The notes under the pieces: model-generated
What the model saw: only the letters and a program-made list of their open reading frames with translations
What the model was told of the DNA's origin: nothing
Database searches by the model: none
Shown: positions 1 to 7,270 of the stretch, piece by piece
Position numbering within the stretch: the first letter of the stretch is position 1
Layout of the letters: the number at the start of each line of letters is the position of its first letter
Assembly (NCBI GenBank): GCA_905215115.1
Contig: CAJMOP010000026.1
Coordinates: forward strand, 1 to 21,610
Length of the DNA: 21,610 nucleotides
Source: an uncultured bacterium
GTDB lineage: Bacteria; Actinomycetota; Coriobacteriia; Coriobacteriales; Coriobacteriaceae
Direction: 5' to 3'
Made by a program: the position numbers and the translations under genes

Positions 1-521
1 CGGCGATTGGCGACTCGGTGGCCCAGATCCTAGAGGAAATTGGCTTGGAACAAGTCGGCACCCACGGGACCACCGCTGCCTTAGCCATGCTCAACGACGC
101 CGTTAAAAAGGGCGGGATCATGGCCTGCAGCCACGTCGGCGGTTTGTCGGGAGCCTTCATTCCGGTCTCAGAGGACGCCGGGATGATTGACGCGGTCAAC
201 GCCCACACCTTAAGCCTCGATAAGCTCGAAGCAATGACGGCGGTCTGCTCGGTGGGCCTGGACATGATCGCCATCCCCGGCGACACCCCGGTCGAGACCA
301 TCGCCGGCATCATCGCCGACGAGATGGCCATCGGCGTCATCAACAACAAGACCACGGCCGTCCGCGTGATTCCCGCCATCGGCAAGGGCGTGGGTGACTG
401 CGTCGAGTACGGCGGCCTGTTCGGCCGTGCACCCATCATGCCGGTGAACCCCAACGCCGGCACCGTGCTTGCCCATCGCGGTGGACGTTTCCCGGCGCCG
501 CTGAACTCGCTGAAGAACTAG
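1..521 (+). CDS. PFL family protein (UPF0210/DUF711), C-terminal part
   Basis: This is the C-terminal part of a PFL-family (UPF0210, DUF711) protein. The reading frame is open from base 3, so the true start lies upstream of the window; the GTG at 18 is an internal codon. The visible part, about 172 residues, carries the glycine-rich stretches typical of the family end: GDSVAQILEEIGLE, GTHGTTAALAMLNDAVKKGG, a CSVGLDMIAIPGDTP segment and a DCVEYGGLFGRAPIM segment. Full members are about 450 residues, so some 60% is missing. The family has a glycyl-radical/formate-lyase-like fold by annotation, but its reaction is not established, and in many genomes it sits next to a small ACT-domain protein, which would be off-window here. 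The gene ends in TAG at 519-521, 17 nt before the long hairpin element at 539. Family assignment is firm, function is not. Confidence 0.85.
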   Translation, partial: AIGDSVAQILEEIGLEQVGTHGTTAALAMLNDAVKKGGIMACSHVGGLSGAFIPVSEDAGMIDAVNAHTLSLDKLEAMTAVCSVGLDMIAIPGDTPVETIAGIIADEMAIGVINNKTTAVRVIPAIGKGVGDCVEYGGLFGRAPIMPVNPNAGTVLAHRGGRFPAPLNSLKN

Positions 522-538
522 CTGAGGGGTTCGGGCGA

Positions 539-672
539 GGAGCCCCGGGGAGGGCAAATATATAAGGTCGCCTGCTCGGACAGTCCTGACTCGCACGGAG
601 AGCACATTAAGTGCTCTCCGGCTCGTGCGAAACTCGCGATCGACCTTATATATTTGCCCTCCCCGGGGCTCC
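539..672 (+). ncRNA. Long covarying hairpin element, copy 1 (3'-UTR RNA candidate)
   Basis: The arms at 539-570 and 641-672 are perfect 32-bp inverted repeats around a 70-nt loop. The loop holds a nested hairpin: CGCAC/GTGCG flanks pair, and inside them GGAGAGCAC (597-605) pairs with GTGCTCTCC (611-619). On the 5' side of the loop lies TCGGACAGTCCTGACTC and on the 3' side TCGTGCGAAACTC. Both blocks recur in the same order and position in copy 2 (20375-20510, minus strand), although the arms and inner stem differ there. The element starts 17 nt after the stop codon of the upstream PFL-family gene and has the same sense. No U-tract follows, so it is not a standard intrinsic terminator. It might belong to an already catalogued Collinsella RNA motif, which I cannot check. 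Confidence 0.7.
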
Positions 673-749
673 CGCACAACGGGACCTCGATTGAGTTCTA
701 TCCCGGTTGCAGTCGCTTCGCTTCTGCTCCACTTTGCTGGTATGACGGT

Positions 750-778
750 TTGGCGTTGGATCGGTTCTTTCTGATATA
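750..778 (+). promoter_or_regulatory. Candidate sigma70-type promoter of the methyltransferase gene
   Basis: TTGGCG at 750-755 and GATATA at 773-778 are separated by 17 bp, a fair match to -35/-10 boxes. The ATG at 778 lies inside this -10 box, which argues against it being the start codon and favours the GTG at 838. The whole stretch 680-837 is richer in T than the surrounding DNA and shows no gene. A weak hairpin (CGGGA at 679-683 with TCCCG at 701-705) lies just upstream. Confidence 0.4.
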
Positions 779-837
779 TGCTGGTTGCGGCTCTTCTTTT
801 GGGAGGAGTCGCTTTTTTGTTGCTAGGAGGTTGGCCC

Positions 838-1725
838 GTGGCTGATGGGGAGAATCGTTCTGAGCTGCTTTCCACAGATTGGAATCTGGAGTGGATGCGT
901 CTGCAAGCTGATCGGCGGCGGGCTGACGATTCTTTTGAGTGGGATAAAAGGGCTCGGCATTTTCGGCCGTTGGAGACTGCCCCTTATGCTCGGGATTTTA
1001 TAAAGCTGCTGGCGCTTGAGCCCGGCGAGTCGGTACTCGATATGGGGTGCGGGGCTGGGTCGATTGCTATTCCGCTTGCTCAGGCTGGGCATCCTGTGAT
1101 TGCTGCTGACTTTTCCCCTGCCATGTTGGGCACGCTTGATGCTGGCATTGAGTACTATGGGCTCGAGGATCGCATTACGCCGCTTGAGCTTGCTTGGGAT
1201 GATGATTGGGATTTGGTTGGACCGGTCGCGAAAGCGGTGGATGTTGCCTTTGCCAGTCGGTCGGTTACGACGACCAATCTAAAAGATGCGCTTGCCAAGC
1301 TTGATCGAACGGCTCGTCGGCGTTGTGCTGTCACGATGGTCGCTAACTCCAGCCCGCGCTATGATCTGCACTTGATGAACGCTATCGGCGCCTCGGTTAC
1401 CTGCAGCAATGGCTTTGTGTACGCCTTCAACATCCTCATTCAGATGGGTGTGTTGCCGCAGGTTACATACTTTGAATCGCCTCGTCGCGATACCTTCGAT
1501 AGCCTTGAAGCGGGCGTGGCGGATTTTTCCCGTATGCTCGAGCATGGCAACGAGGATAAGATCGACCGTCTGCGCGACTACATCGCCCAGCACATGATTG
1601 AGAACCCCCATGCCGGTGAGCCGGGATCCAAGGGCGTGCCGCAGGGGCGCTATATGCTCGATCATGTCCGTAAGGTTCGCTGGGCGTTTATTGCATGGGA
1701 ACCGGTCTCTGAATCCCGCTCGTAG
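838..1725 (+). CDS. Class I SAM-dependent methyltransferase
   Basis: The encoded protein of 295 residues is a class I methyltransferase. Motif I is VLDMGCGAG (about residues 67-75), followed by the acidic residue of strand beta2 (AADFSPAM, D91) that binds the ribose of SAM. No second domain is visible, and the C-terminal half (NSSPRYDLHLMNAIG, then a run ending in RYMLDHVRKVRWAFIAWEP) gives no substrate clue, so the acceptor is unknown. I chose the GTG at 838 because AGGAGG at 825-830 sits 7 nt upstream. The longer frame from ATG 778 lacks a ribosome site and overlaps the candidate promoter. The first half uses many T-ending codons (GCT, GAT, CTT) unlike the GCC/CTC-rich neighbours, hinting at a separate origin. 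It is probably transcribed alone. Confidence 0.8.
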   Translation: MADGENRSELLSTDWNLEWMRLQADRRRADDSFEWDKRARHFRPLETAPYARDFIKLLALEPGESVLDMGCGAGSIAIPLAQAGHPVIAADFSPAMLGTLDAGIEYYGLEDRITPLELAWDDDWDLVGPVAKAVDVAFASRSVTTTNLKDALAKLDRTARRRCAVTMVANSSPRYDLHLMNAIGASVTCSNGFVYAFNILIQMGVLPQVTYFESPRRDTFDSLEAGVADFSRMLEHGNEDKIDRLRDYIAQHMIENPHAGEPGSKGVPQGRYMLDHVRKVRWAFIAWEPVSESRS

Positions 1726-1883
1726 CCCGTTCACAGCCCGAGCTGCCCATTACCTCGGCATCCGCATTCTTTGCGAACTGGGCAAACGCGCTCCACACCG
1801 TGCCGTTCCTGCGCTATCGTGGGACAGCTCACGTAGATTAAGGCCCCGTCGCGGGGCGCCCCATACATAGAAAGCGAGAACCC

Positions 1884-2183
1884 ATGGCACTGACAGGAGC
1901 CCAGGTCAAGCAGCTTCGCAGCATGGCCCATCACCTCAACCCCGCCATCATCATCGGTAAGTCCGATGTCAACGAGGGCACCGTCGAGCAGACGGTCGCC
2001 TACCTGGAGAAGCATGAGCTCGTTAAGTGCTCCGTGCTCGATGGCTCCAGTCTTTCCGCCCGCGAGGCCGCCGAAGAGCTCTCCGAGCGTTGCCATGCCG
2101 AGGTCGTCCAGGTCATCGGCCGCAAGTTCTCGCTGTATCGCGAGTCCTCGCGCAAGGACATCGAGAAGATCAAGCTCGTCTAA
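1884..2183 (+). CDS. yhbY: Ribosome assembly RNA-binding protein YhbY
   Basis: This 99-residue protein is a single CRS1-YhbY (CRM) domain. It has the expected start LTGAQVKQLRSMAHHLNPAIIIGK, including the GKSDVNEGTV loop equivalent to the GxxG-type RNA-binding turn, and ends with VVQVIGRKFSLYRESS, a common family ending. Length matches the usual 95-105 residues. YhbY binds pre-50S particles and is thought to help large-subunit maturation in the cytoplasm. The ATG at 1884 is preceded by the purine-rich AGAAAGCGAGAA. The 158-bp gap upstream contains a GC-rich hairpin (GGCCCCGTCGCGGGGC near 1841) but no obvious gene. An intrinsic terminator follows at 2221. Confidence 0.93.
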   Translation: MALTGAQVKQLRSMAHHLNPAIIIGKSDVNEGTVEQTVAYLEKHELVKCSVLDGSSLSAREAAEELSERCHAEVVQVIGRKFSLYRESSRKDIEKIKLV

Positions 2184-2220
2184 GAGCCAATGATCCGGCG
2201 AGTCAACACATAGCAAGCTT

Positions 2221-2256
2221 ACGGGTGCCCAAGTACTTCGGGCGCCCGTTTTTTAT
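2221..2256 (+). terminator. Intrinsic terminator of yhbY
   Basis: ACGGGTGCCC (2221-2230) pairs with GGGCGCCCGT (2240-2249), including one G-U pair, and is followed by a run of T ending at 2254. The T-run overlaps the stop codon (TTA at 2253-2255) of the convergent regulator gene, so the two genes meet with essentially no spacer. Confidence 0.85.
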
Positions 2257-5252
2257 CGCTCGACCAGCACGCGATTGAGCCGCCCCTCCACCAAGCGCTC
2301 GTATAGACGCCGCGTCTCGGGCTCGGGCACGCCATTGACCTGCTCCCTTAGATGGTGCATATGCCCGCTGTACAGCTCGACGATATCGCGCCGCCGCCCC
2401 GCCGCACTGTAGACGCGCATGGCGCAGCGCACCATATCCTCACGCGCTGTTTCCTGCCGAAGCCCCGACTCCGCCAGCCAAATCGCCGACTGCAGATCGT
2501 TTTCTTCTAGAGCGGCATTTGCTCCCTTAATCATGCAATCGATGTACTTTGACTGCATAATGCGTCGCATACGCAAAAAGTAGGTGGGGTTACAGCCATT
2601 GGGAACATACAGCGGTCCGGCATAAAGCTGCTCAATCTTAAGGCACAGTTCAACTAAATGGGGCCCGCGCGCACCCGTGCGATTTCCCAAAACCTCGCGG
2701 CTTATCTGGTCAAACAGCCGTACATCGGTCTTGACGTAGTCGCCGTTGAGTCCGATGCATTCATTTTGGATGAGCACACACGACTTGCCATCCGGCGTCG
2801 GTCCCAAAGCCGACCGCAAGCGCGATATCGTCGAGTACAGGTTGTTGCGGGCGCTATTGAACTCGGCATGGGGCCACAGCTCCATGGCCAGCGTCTCACG
2901 ATCGACGAGCGCATCCATGCCCAGCGCAAGCCGCTCGGCAAGTGTCGCCGCCTTCTTGCGCCGCCACATTTTGTCCGTGATGGGAAACCCATCGCGCTCG
3001 GCGCGAAACGCACCAAACATGCGAATCTCGATATGGTCGATGGTATCAACGGCTTCAACCTCGCCGGCCTGGAACAGGCGCTCGCCCTCCCCTTCCAGAT
3101 CGTCGCGCAGCGAATACCGCGATAACTCGCGCACGGGAAGCTTCTTGCGAATCCTGGTCGCCGGCTCGCCCAGACAATGCATGGCAAGGCGCGCAAAGAG
3201 CCGATACGATGGCTCTAGAATCCCCGCACGATTCATGGACATCCAGGCCGCAAGATCGCTGTCTCGGCCCGCACAGGCCAAATGCAGCGCCACCATCCAG
3301 GCCTCCGCTCCACCAACCTGCGTCTGGCTTATATCGAGCAACTCCGCTTCCTCGCGCACCGAAACCATCGAGGTGTTACGCAGATACGCCGCGCGCTCCA
3401 ACAGCAATGCGTTATCGCGCATGTACGCAATCGACTCCTCGGCAAGTTTGAGCACTTGGACCGCACGGAACTTTGCATTAACCGGCCGTCCCTCTGCCAG
3501 CGACTGCCAGCCTTCTAGCAACAGGCCAAACAGCTGAATCTGGTTGTCGCGCATGCGCACGGCAAAACGATCGAGCTCGTTGAATGCCGCGTCGTCGGTT
3601 ACCGGCAAGCCGGAAAGGAGCCGCCGTGCCGCCAACACCATGCGCACCCAGATAGCCATCGCCTTAAGCCCACGTACGTCGAGCGCCTCCCGCACCACCG
3701 TCATCTCGTCGTCGCGCTCGTCGGTTCCCGCAAACGACCCGTCAAAAAGCTCCACCAGCATGCTGTCGGCCCGTATAACAATCCCCGCGATGTCGAGCTC
3801 GCAGTCGTAGGCCTTGCTCGTTTTGAGCTGCTGTAGAACGCCGCCGTCATCTCCCCGCTCGGTCAGGCAGCGCTTGACCTCGATATGCGCGGACAACATA
3901 TCGAGTGCGGTATGGGATGTCTCGATTTCTGGCACGGTCAGGTTCGTAGGAAGCCCAAGCCCGTTGTCCCCATAGCAAACAGCCGTCAGTGTCTGGGCCA
4001 CCCTCCATGAAACAGGGTCTATTTCGCAGGCCGCCCGTTCGCCCCCGCGCTCGATGACCGATGCCATATAGCGAGCGAGCTTTGTATTGGACACGCTGAC
4101 CGCTGCCAGATATACGCCAAGCGCCTCGGCAGGCGTTGGCTCTGGAGCCGGATCCTCGGCATCGATCGTGCCCAGCGCTGCTCGGCAGATATCGGCCCCG
4201 TGCCCCGTCAGAGCCAGATCGACCCCATACTGCCCAGCAAGTTCAAGGACCGCATCACGGTCCAAAAAGGCGTCCGCCAGGCCCATCGCCGCATCGCATC
4301 GGCCCGCCTTAAGCAAAATCCGGGCCGCCCTCGGAACAAGTTCGGGGCGAACCTCGGCCACCAACTTACGCAAGCGCAAGCGTCCGTTATCCTCCGTGCC
4401 CAGACACGTAAAACTCCGCTCGGCGGGGTCCAAGCCAAAGATCGGGTAGTCGCGTACGAAGTAGGACTGGTCGACCATCGATAGCCTCACCCCGCAAGCC
4501 TCGAGTTCTGCGATATTGCCCTCGCCCATCAAAATCATGAGACATGCCACGCAAAACAGTGCATTATTGTCGAGCGAAGCCAAGTCGACAAGTGCCGCGC
4601 CATATACGTTGACAATCTCGTTTTCGAGCAGACCGGCTACGTCGCCTTGGCCATACAGACCCGTCTGCAATGCCGAAACGAGCTCGGGCACGCCCTGCGT
4701 GAGCTGATAAAAGTCGAGCGATGTGCTGATCGAAAACGCCGATGCCCACGCCGAATACTCATAGGCATGCACCTTGAGCATCTGCGCATTGATCTTAACC
4801 GAATCGCCCAGCCCATGAATCAGTTGACGATTTGAAGGACGGCAGGAGATAAAGACCCCCACCCCCATAGCGCGCAGGCCGCGAATCCTGTCGATGAGGT
4901 CTTCGGTATCGTGCTGATCGAGGTTTGGCACATTATCAATCGCGATAAGGGAGTGCGGTTTGTCTTTGAGTTCTTCGGTAACCACCTCGAGCTGCATAAA
5001 CACCTCGCGCCCAGTGGCGCGATCGGCCTCGATAATCCGCACGGGGCCTCGCGTCGGGTCGCATTTAACCTCATGAGTGTACTGCAGCAGCACCGAGGTC
5101 TTCCCAAACCCGTCGGGCGCATAAAGAACCACGATGCCGGCCTTTCGGCCCTTGGCGAGAAGCTCATTCATCAAGCGTTCGCGTCGCACCATATAGCCAC
5201 CGCCCAGCGGCATCAGCTCGAGGTCGTCCATACTGCCCAAATCGTTTACCAT
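2253..5252 (-). CDS. Large ATPase/BTAD-type transcriptional regulator
   Basis: This 999-residue protein combines an N-terminal STAND/AAA-like NTPase with a C-terminal DNA-binding output. Walker A is APDGFGKTS (residues 45-53) and the Walker B-like strand is SLIAIDNVP (101-109). The middle, about 300-730, looks alpha-helical and repeat-like, as in MalT-type sensors. From about residue 740 there is an OmpR-type winged helix (HIEIRMFGAF, MWRRKKAATLAERLAL, LAMELWPHAEFNSARNNLYSTISRLRSAL), then a BTAD domain (about 850-985). That order fits SARP/AfsR-like activators, which use ATP-dependent oligomerisation to gate DNA binding. The ATG at 5252 has GAGGAG 5-6 nt upstream. The gene stands alone, so neither signal nor target can be inferred. 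No signal peptide or membrane segment is seen. Identity of the architecture is firm, role unknown. Confidence 0.85.
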   Translation of the reverse strand: MVNDLGSMDDLELMPLGGGYMVRRERLMNELLAKGRKAGIVVLYAPDGFGKTSVLLQYTHEVKCDPTRGPVRIIEADRATGREVFMQLEVVTEELKDKPHSLIAIDNVPNLDQHDTEDLIDRIRGLRAMGVGVFISCRPSNRQLIHGLGDSVKINAQMLKVHAYEYSAWASAFSISTSLDFYQLTQGVPELVSALQTGLYGQGDVAGLLENEIVNVYGAALVDLASLDNNALFCVACLMILMGEGNIAELEACGVRLSMVDQSYFVRDYPIFGLDPAERSFTCLGTEDNGRLRLRKLVAEVRPELVPRAARILLKAGRCDAAMGLADAFLDRDAVLELAGQYGVDLALTGHGADICRAALGTIDAEDPAPEPTPAEALGVYLAAVSVSNTKLARYMASVIERGGERAACEIDPVSWRVAQTLTAVCYGDNGLGLPTNLTVPEIETSHTALDMLSAHIEVKRCLTERGDDGGVLQQLKTSKAYDCELDIAGIVIRADSMLVELFDGSFAGTDERDDEMTVVREALDVRGLKAMAIWVRMVLAARRLLSGLPVTDDAAFNELDRFAVRMRDNQIQLFGLLLEGWQSLAEGRPVNAKFRAVQVLKLAEESIAYMRDNALLLERAAYLRNTSMVSVREEAELLDISQTQVGGAEAWMVALHLACAGRDSDLAAWMSMNRAGILEPSYRLFARLAMHCLGEPATRIRKKLPVRELSRYSLRDDLEGEGERLFQAGEVEAVDTIDHIEIRMFGAFRAERDGFPITDKMWRRKKAATLAERLALGMDALVDRETLAMELWPHAEFNSARNNLYSTISRLRSALGPTPDGKSCVLIQNECIGLNGDYVKTDVRLFDQISREVLGNRTGARGPHLVELCLKIEQLYAGPLYVPNGCNPTYFLRMRRIMQSKYIDCMIKGANAALEENDLQSAIWLAESGLRQETAREDMVRCAMRVYSAAGRRRDIVELYSGHMHHLREQVNGVPEPETRRLYERLVEGRLNRVLVER

Positions 5253-5640
5253 GCCCGCTCCTCAACTCGACCGTATGGACACTGTAACCGCAAGACCATA
5301 CAAGCCGCGCTATGAATAGAGCGACCTTGTGTTCTAGGTTGTCTTTTGGTACGCAAGCGGCAAGTTTTTGTACAGCGAGGGCCGATTGTTATTAATCCCC
5401 CGACTAATCGGTCTTTAAGCAGGTAAATGAGCTTGTCAGCTTGTCCCATCTAAGCGGCAGTGTAACGCAAATGAACAAGGTTCAGCTATGTCATTCAACT
5501 CGCCTAGCACCCGCTACCGTCTACGACCTTTTAGTGGCATTTTTGCATAGAATCTGGTATGGAATGAATCAAGCTGTTGGGCATCCGGCATTCGTCAAGC
5601 TTGCGGCAAGATTTTGGTCAAGCGGGCGGAGAGGGATAAC
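5253..5640. other. Gene-free spacer between the regulator and nagB terminator
   Basis: No convincing gene is present in this stretch of about 390 bases. It is richer in A+T than its neighbours. Visible details are a spaced inverted repeat CCGATT (5382-5387) / AATCGG (5406-5411), a short direct repeat AGCTTGTC AGCTTGTC near 5428, and a small hairpin (CGCT..AGCG) near 5310, upstream of the regulator gene. The regulator promoter must lie in its left part (minus strand), but I could not pick out convincing boxes. Confidence 0.5.
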
Positions 5641-5668
5641 AAAAAGGCCCCCGCAAAGCGGAGGCCTT
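5641..5668 (-). terminator. Intrinsic terminator of nagB
   Basis: Read on the minus strand, GGCCTCCGC pairs with GCGGGGGCC (one U-G pair) across a 3-nt TTT loop, and TTTTTG follows. It lies about 33 nt after the nagB stop codon. Confidence 0.88.
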
Positions 5669-5700
5669 AGGCAAGGCTATGTCGAGATGCAGGATTCGCG

Positions 5701-6429
5701 CTACTCGCAGAGCGAAAGGGCGGCCTCGTCGGCAACGACAACGCAGTTGGTGTGCAGCTGCAGGATCGAAGCCGGGCACGCGGGCGTAACCGGACCATAG
5801 CACATGTCATGCACGGCCTGAGCCTTGGCCTCGCCGTTGGCGACGACTAGGATCATGCGGGCATACATGATGGTCTGGGTACCCATGGTGTAGGCCTGAC
5901 GGGGAACATCGTCGATGCTGTCGAACAGGCGGCTGTTGGCCTGAATGGTGCTCTCGGTGAGGTCGACGCAGTGCGTGCCCTTGGAGAAGTGGTCATCGGG
6001 CTCGTTGAAACCAATGTGGCCGTTGTTGCCAATGCCGAGCAGCTGCAGATCCGGGTAACCGGCGGCGGCGACGATCTTGTCGTACTCAGAGCAGGCAGCG
6101 GCGGCGTCGGGGTTGGAACCGTCGGGCACATGCGTGTTGTTCAGGTCGATGTTGATGTGATCGAAGAAGTTCTCACGCATGAAGTAGTGATAGCTCTGGG
6201 GATCGTCGTGCGAAAGGCCGCGATACTCGTCCAGGTTGTAAGTGCTGACCTCGGCAAAGTCGACGTCGCCCTTCTCGTACCAAGCAGCGAGCTGCTTGTA
6301 GGCACCGATCGGGGTGGAGCCGGTGGCAAGACCCAGCACGCAATCGGGCTTGAGGATAACCTGCGCCGAGATGATATTGGCGGCCTTGCGGCTCATATCC
6401 TCGTAGTCTTTAGCTTTAATGATCTTCAT
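5701..6429 (-). CDS. nagB: Glucosamine-6-phosphate deaminase
   Basis: NagB converts glucosamine-6-phosphate to fructose-6-phosphate and ammonia, the committed step of amino-sugar catabolism in the cytoplasm. The 242-residue protein shows the phosphate/ring-binding LGLATGSTP (32-40), the catalytic aspartate segment NLDEYRGL (65-72; D67) and the active-site segment GIGNNGHIGFNEP (132-144; H138 and E143). Length fits the short NagB class of Gram-positive bacteria. I chose ATG 6429 (MKIIKAKDYE) because GAAAGGA lies 6 nt upstream; the frame runs open 55 codons further with no family similarity. It is downstream of a PTS EIIA gene on the same strand, separated by 272 bp containing a strong hairpin. 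Co-location with glmM puts both fates of glucosamine-6-phosphate in one neighbourhood. Confidence 0.95.
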   Translation of the reverse strand: MKIIKAKDYEDMSRKAANIISAQVILKPDCVLGLATGSTPIGAYKQLAAWYEKGDVDFAEVSTYNLDEYRGLSHDDPQSYHYFMRENFFDHINIDLNNTHVPDGSNPDAAAACSEYDKIVAAAGYPDLQLLGIGNNGHIGFNEPDDHFSKGTHCVDLTESTIQANSRLFDSIDDVPRQAYTMGTQTIMYARMILVVANGEAKAQAVHDMCYGPVTPACPASILQLHTNCVVVADEAALSLCE

Positions 6430-6629
6430 TACGCGTCCTTTCTCGTACAAGAGAGGCAAGGCTCCCCTTACAAGCACTTGCCCGCGGCCCGCGTCGGCCG
6501 CAACCAACGTGTGCGGCCACCAGGGCGAGGTCGCGTAATGTATGTGTCTCGTGTCTAGCCGCGTCGAGGCCCCTGCCCGTCCACGGTGACCCAAAGCCGT
6601 TTAGCTTCGGACAAATCCCATCTTGCCAC

Positions 6630-6659
6630 GGAGGGCGCCCTCTTTCAAGGGCGCCCTCC
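6630..6659. repeat. Strong palindrome between PTS EIIA gene and nagB
   Basis: GGAGGGCGCCCT (6630-6641) and AGGGCGCCCTCC (6648-6659) form a perfect 12-bp stem with a 6-nt loop. It lies 43 nt after the EIIA stop codon and about 200 nt before nagB. No T-run follows on either strand. It could end or protect the EIIA message rather than act as a classical intrinsic terminator. Confidence 0.6.
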
Positions 6660-6701
6660 ATAAACGTGTTTGAATTGTAGGCTAATGGCCACGTGCACTT
6701 A

Positions 6702-7199
6702 CTAGCGCTCGCGAGCAACGATGAGCTGGTCCATCTCTTCGACATGCGCACCAACGGAGCCCTTGATACTCGAGAACTCAACGGAGTTGCACACCAAGAT
6801 GGGAACCGTCACATCGTAGCCCTCGGCAGCAATTGCCTCGCGATCGAACTCGATGAGCACGTCACCCTTATGGACGACATCGCCCACCTGTGCATGCACG
6901 CTAAAATGCTTGCCCTCAAGCTGAACAGTGTCCAAGCCAACGTGGATGAGCACGTCTAGGCCATCGACCGTGTTGAGCGCAACGGCGTGACCCGTGGGAA
7001 AAATGGCCTCGACCTTGGCGTCTGCCGGCGCAATCACACGCGTGCCGGTAGGCTGAATCGCCACGCCCTGGCCCAAAAGGCCGGTGGCAAATGTCTGGTC
7101 ATTGACCTCGGACAACGGAATGACGTCGCCCGAGATGGGAGCATCCAGCGTAAGAACTCGTCCACGCATACCAAAAGACCTTAGGACTTTAGTGAACAT
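6702..7199 (-). CDS. PTS glucose-family EIIA domain protein (Crr-like)
   Basis: This 165-residue protein is a stand-alone EIIA of the glucose/sucrose PTS family. It carries a phosphoryl group from HPr to a membrane EIIB/EIIC partner, and in some bacteria it also regulates carbon use. The signatures are PISGDVIPLSEV (21-32), the first active-site histidine in FPTGHAVAL (H71) and the phosphorylated histidine in LIHVGLDTVQL (H86). The ending EFSSIKGSVG is also typical. I prefer ATG 7199 (MFTKVLRSFG), which has a GAGGGGGAG purine run just upstream; the frame is open seven codons further to a TTG. No EIIB or EIIC gene is in view, so its sugar is unknown. Its position between glmM and nagB suggests amino-sugar uptake, which is inference. 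Confidence 0.9.
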   Translation of the reverse strand: MFTKVLRSFGMRGRVLTLDAPISGDVIPLSEVNDQTFATGLLGQGVAIQPTGTRVIAPADAKVEAIFPTGHAVALNTVDGLDVLIHVGLDTVQLEGKHFSVHAQVGDVVHKGDVLIEFDREAIAAEGYDVTVPILVCNSVEFSSIKGSVGAHVEEMDQLIVARER

Positions 7200-7270
7200 G
7201 CTCCCCCTCGGACATACCAATCAATCAAAATAGCTTTAACAGTTTACCACTTGGCACCCGTTTTTGACCA

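Noticed and set aside
539..672. Retron or CRISPR interpretation of the long hairpin
   Set aside because: No reverse transcriptase, Cas gene or spacer-repeat array is nearby; only two dispersed copies and one partial copy are seen.
539..672. Insertion sequence or MITE with terminal inverted repeats
   Set aside because: The conserved part is the centre and not the ends, there is no evident target-site duplication and no transposase in the window. A mobile origin is still possible but not of the usual design.
5441..5800. Plus-strand open frame of 119 codons
   Set aside because: It runs through the nagB terminator and antisense into nagB, without a good ribosome site or any recognisable motif.
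7220..7262. DasR/NagR-like operator (AGTGGTAAACTGTT on the minus strand) upstream of the EIIA gene
   Set aside because: Only one half resembles the known site; the match is too weak to call.
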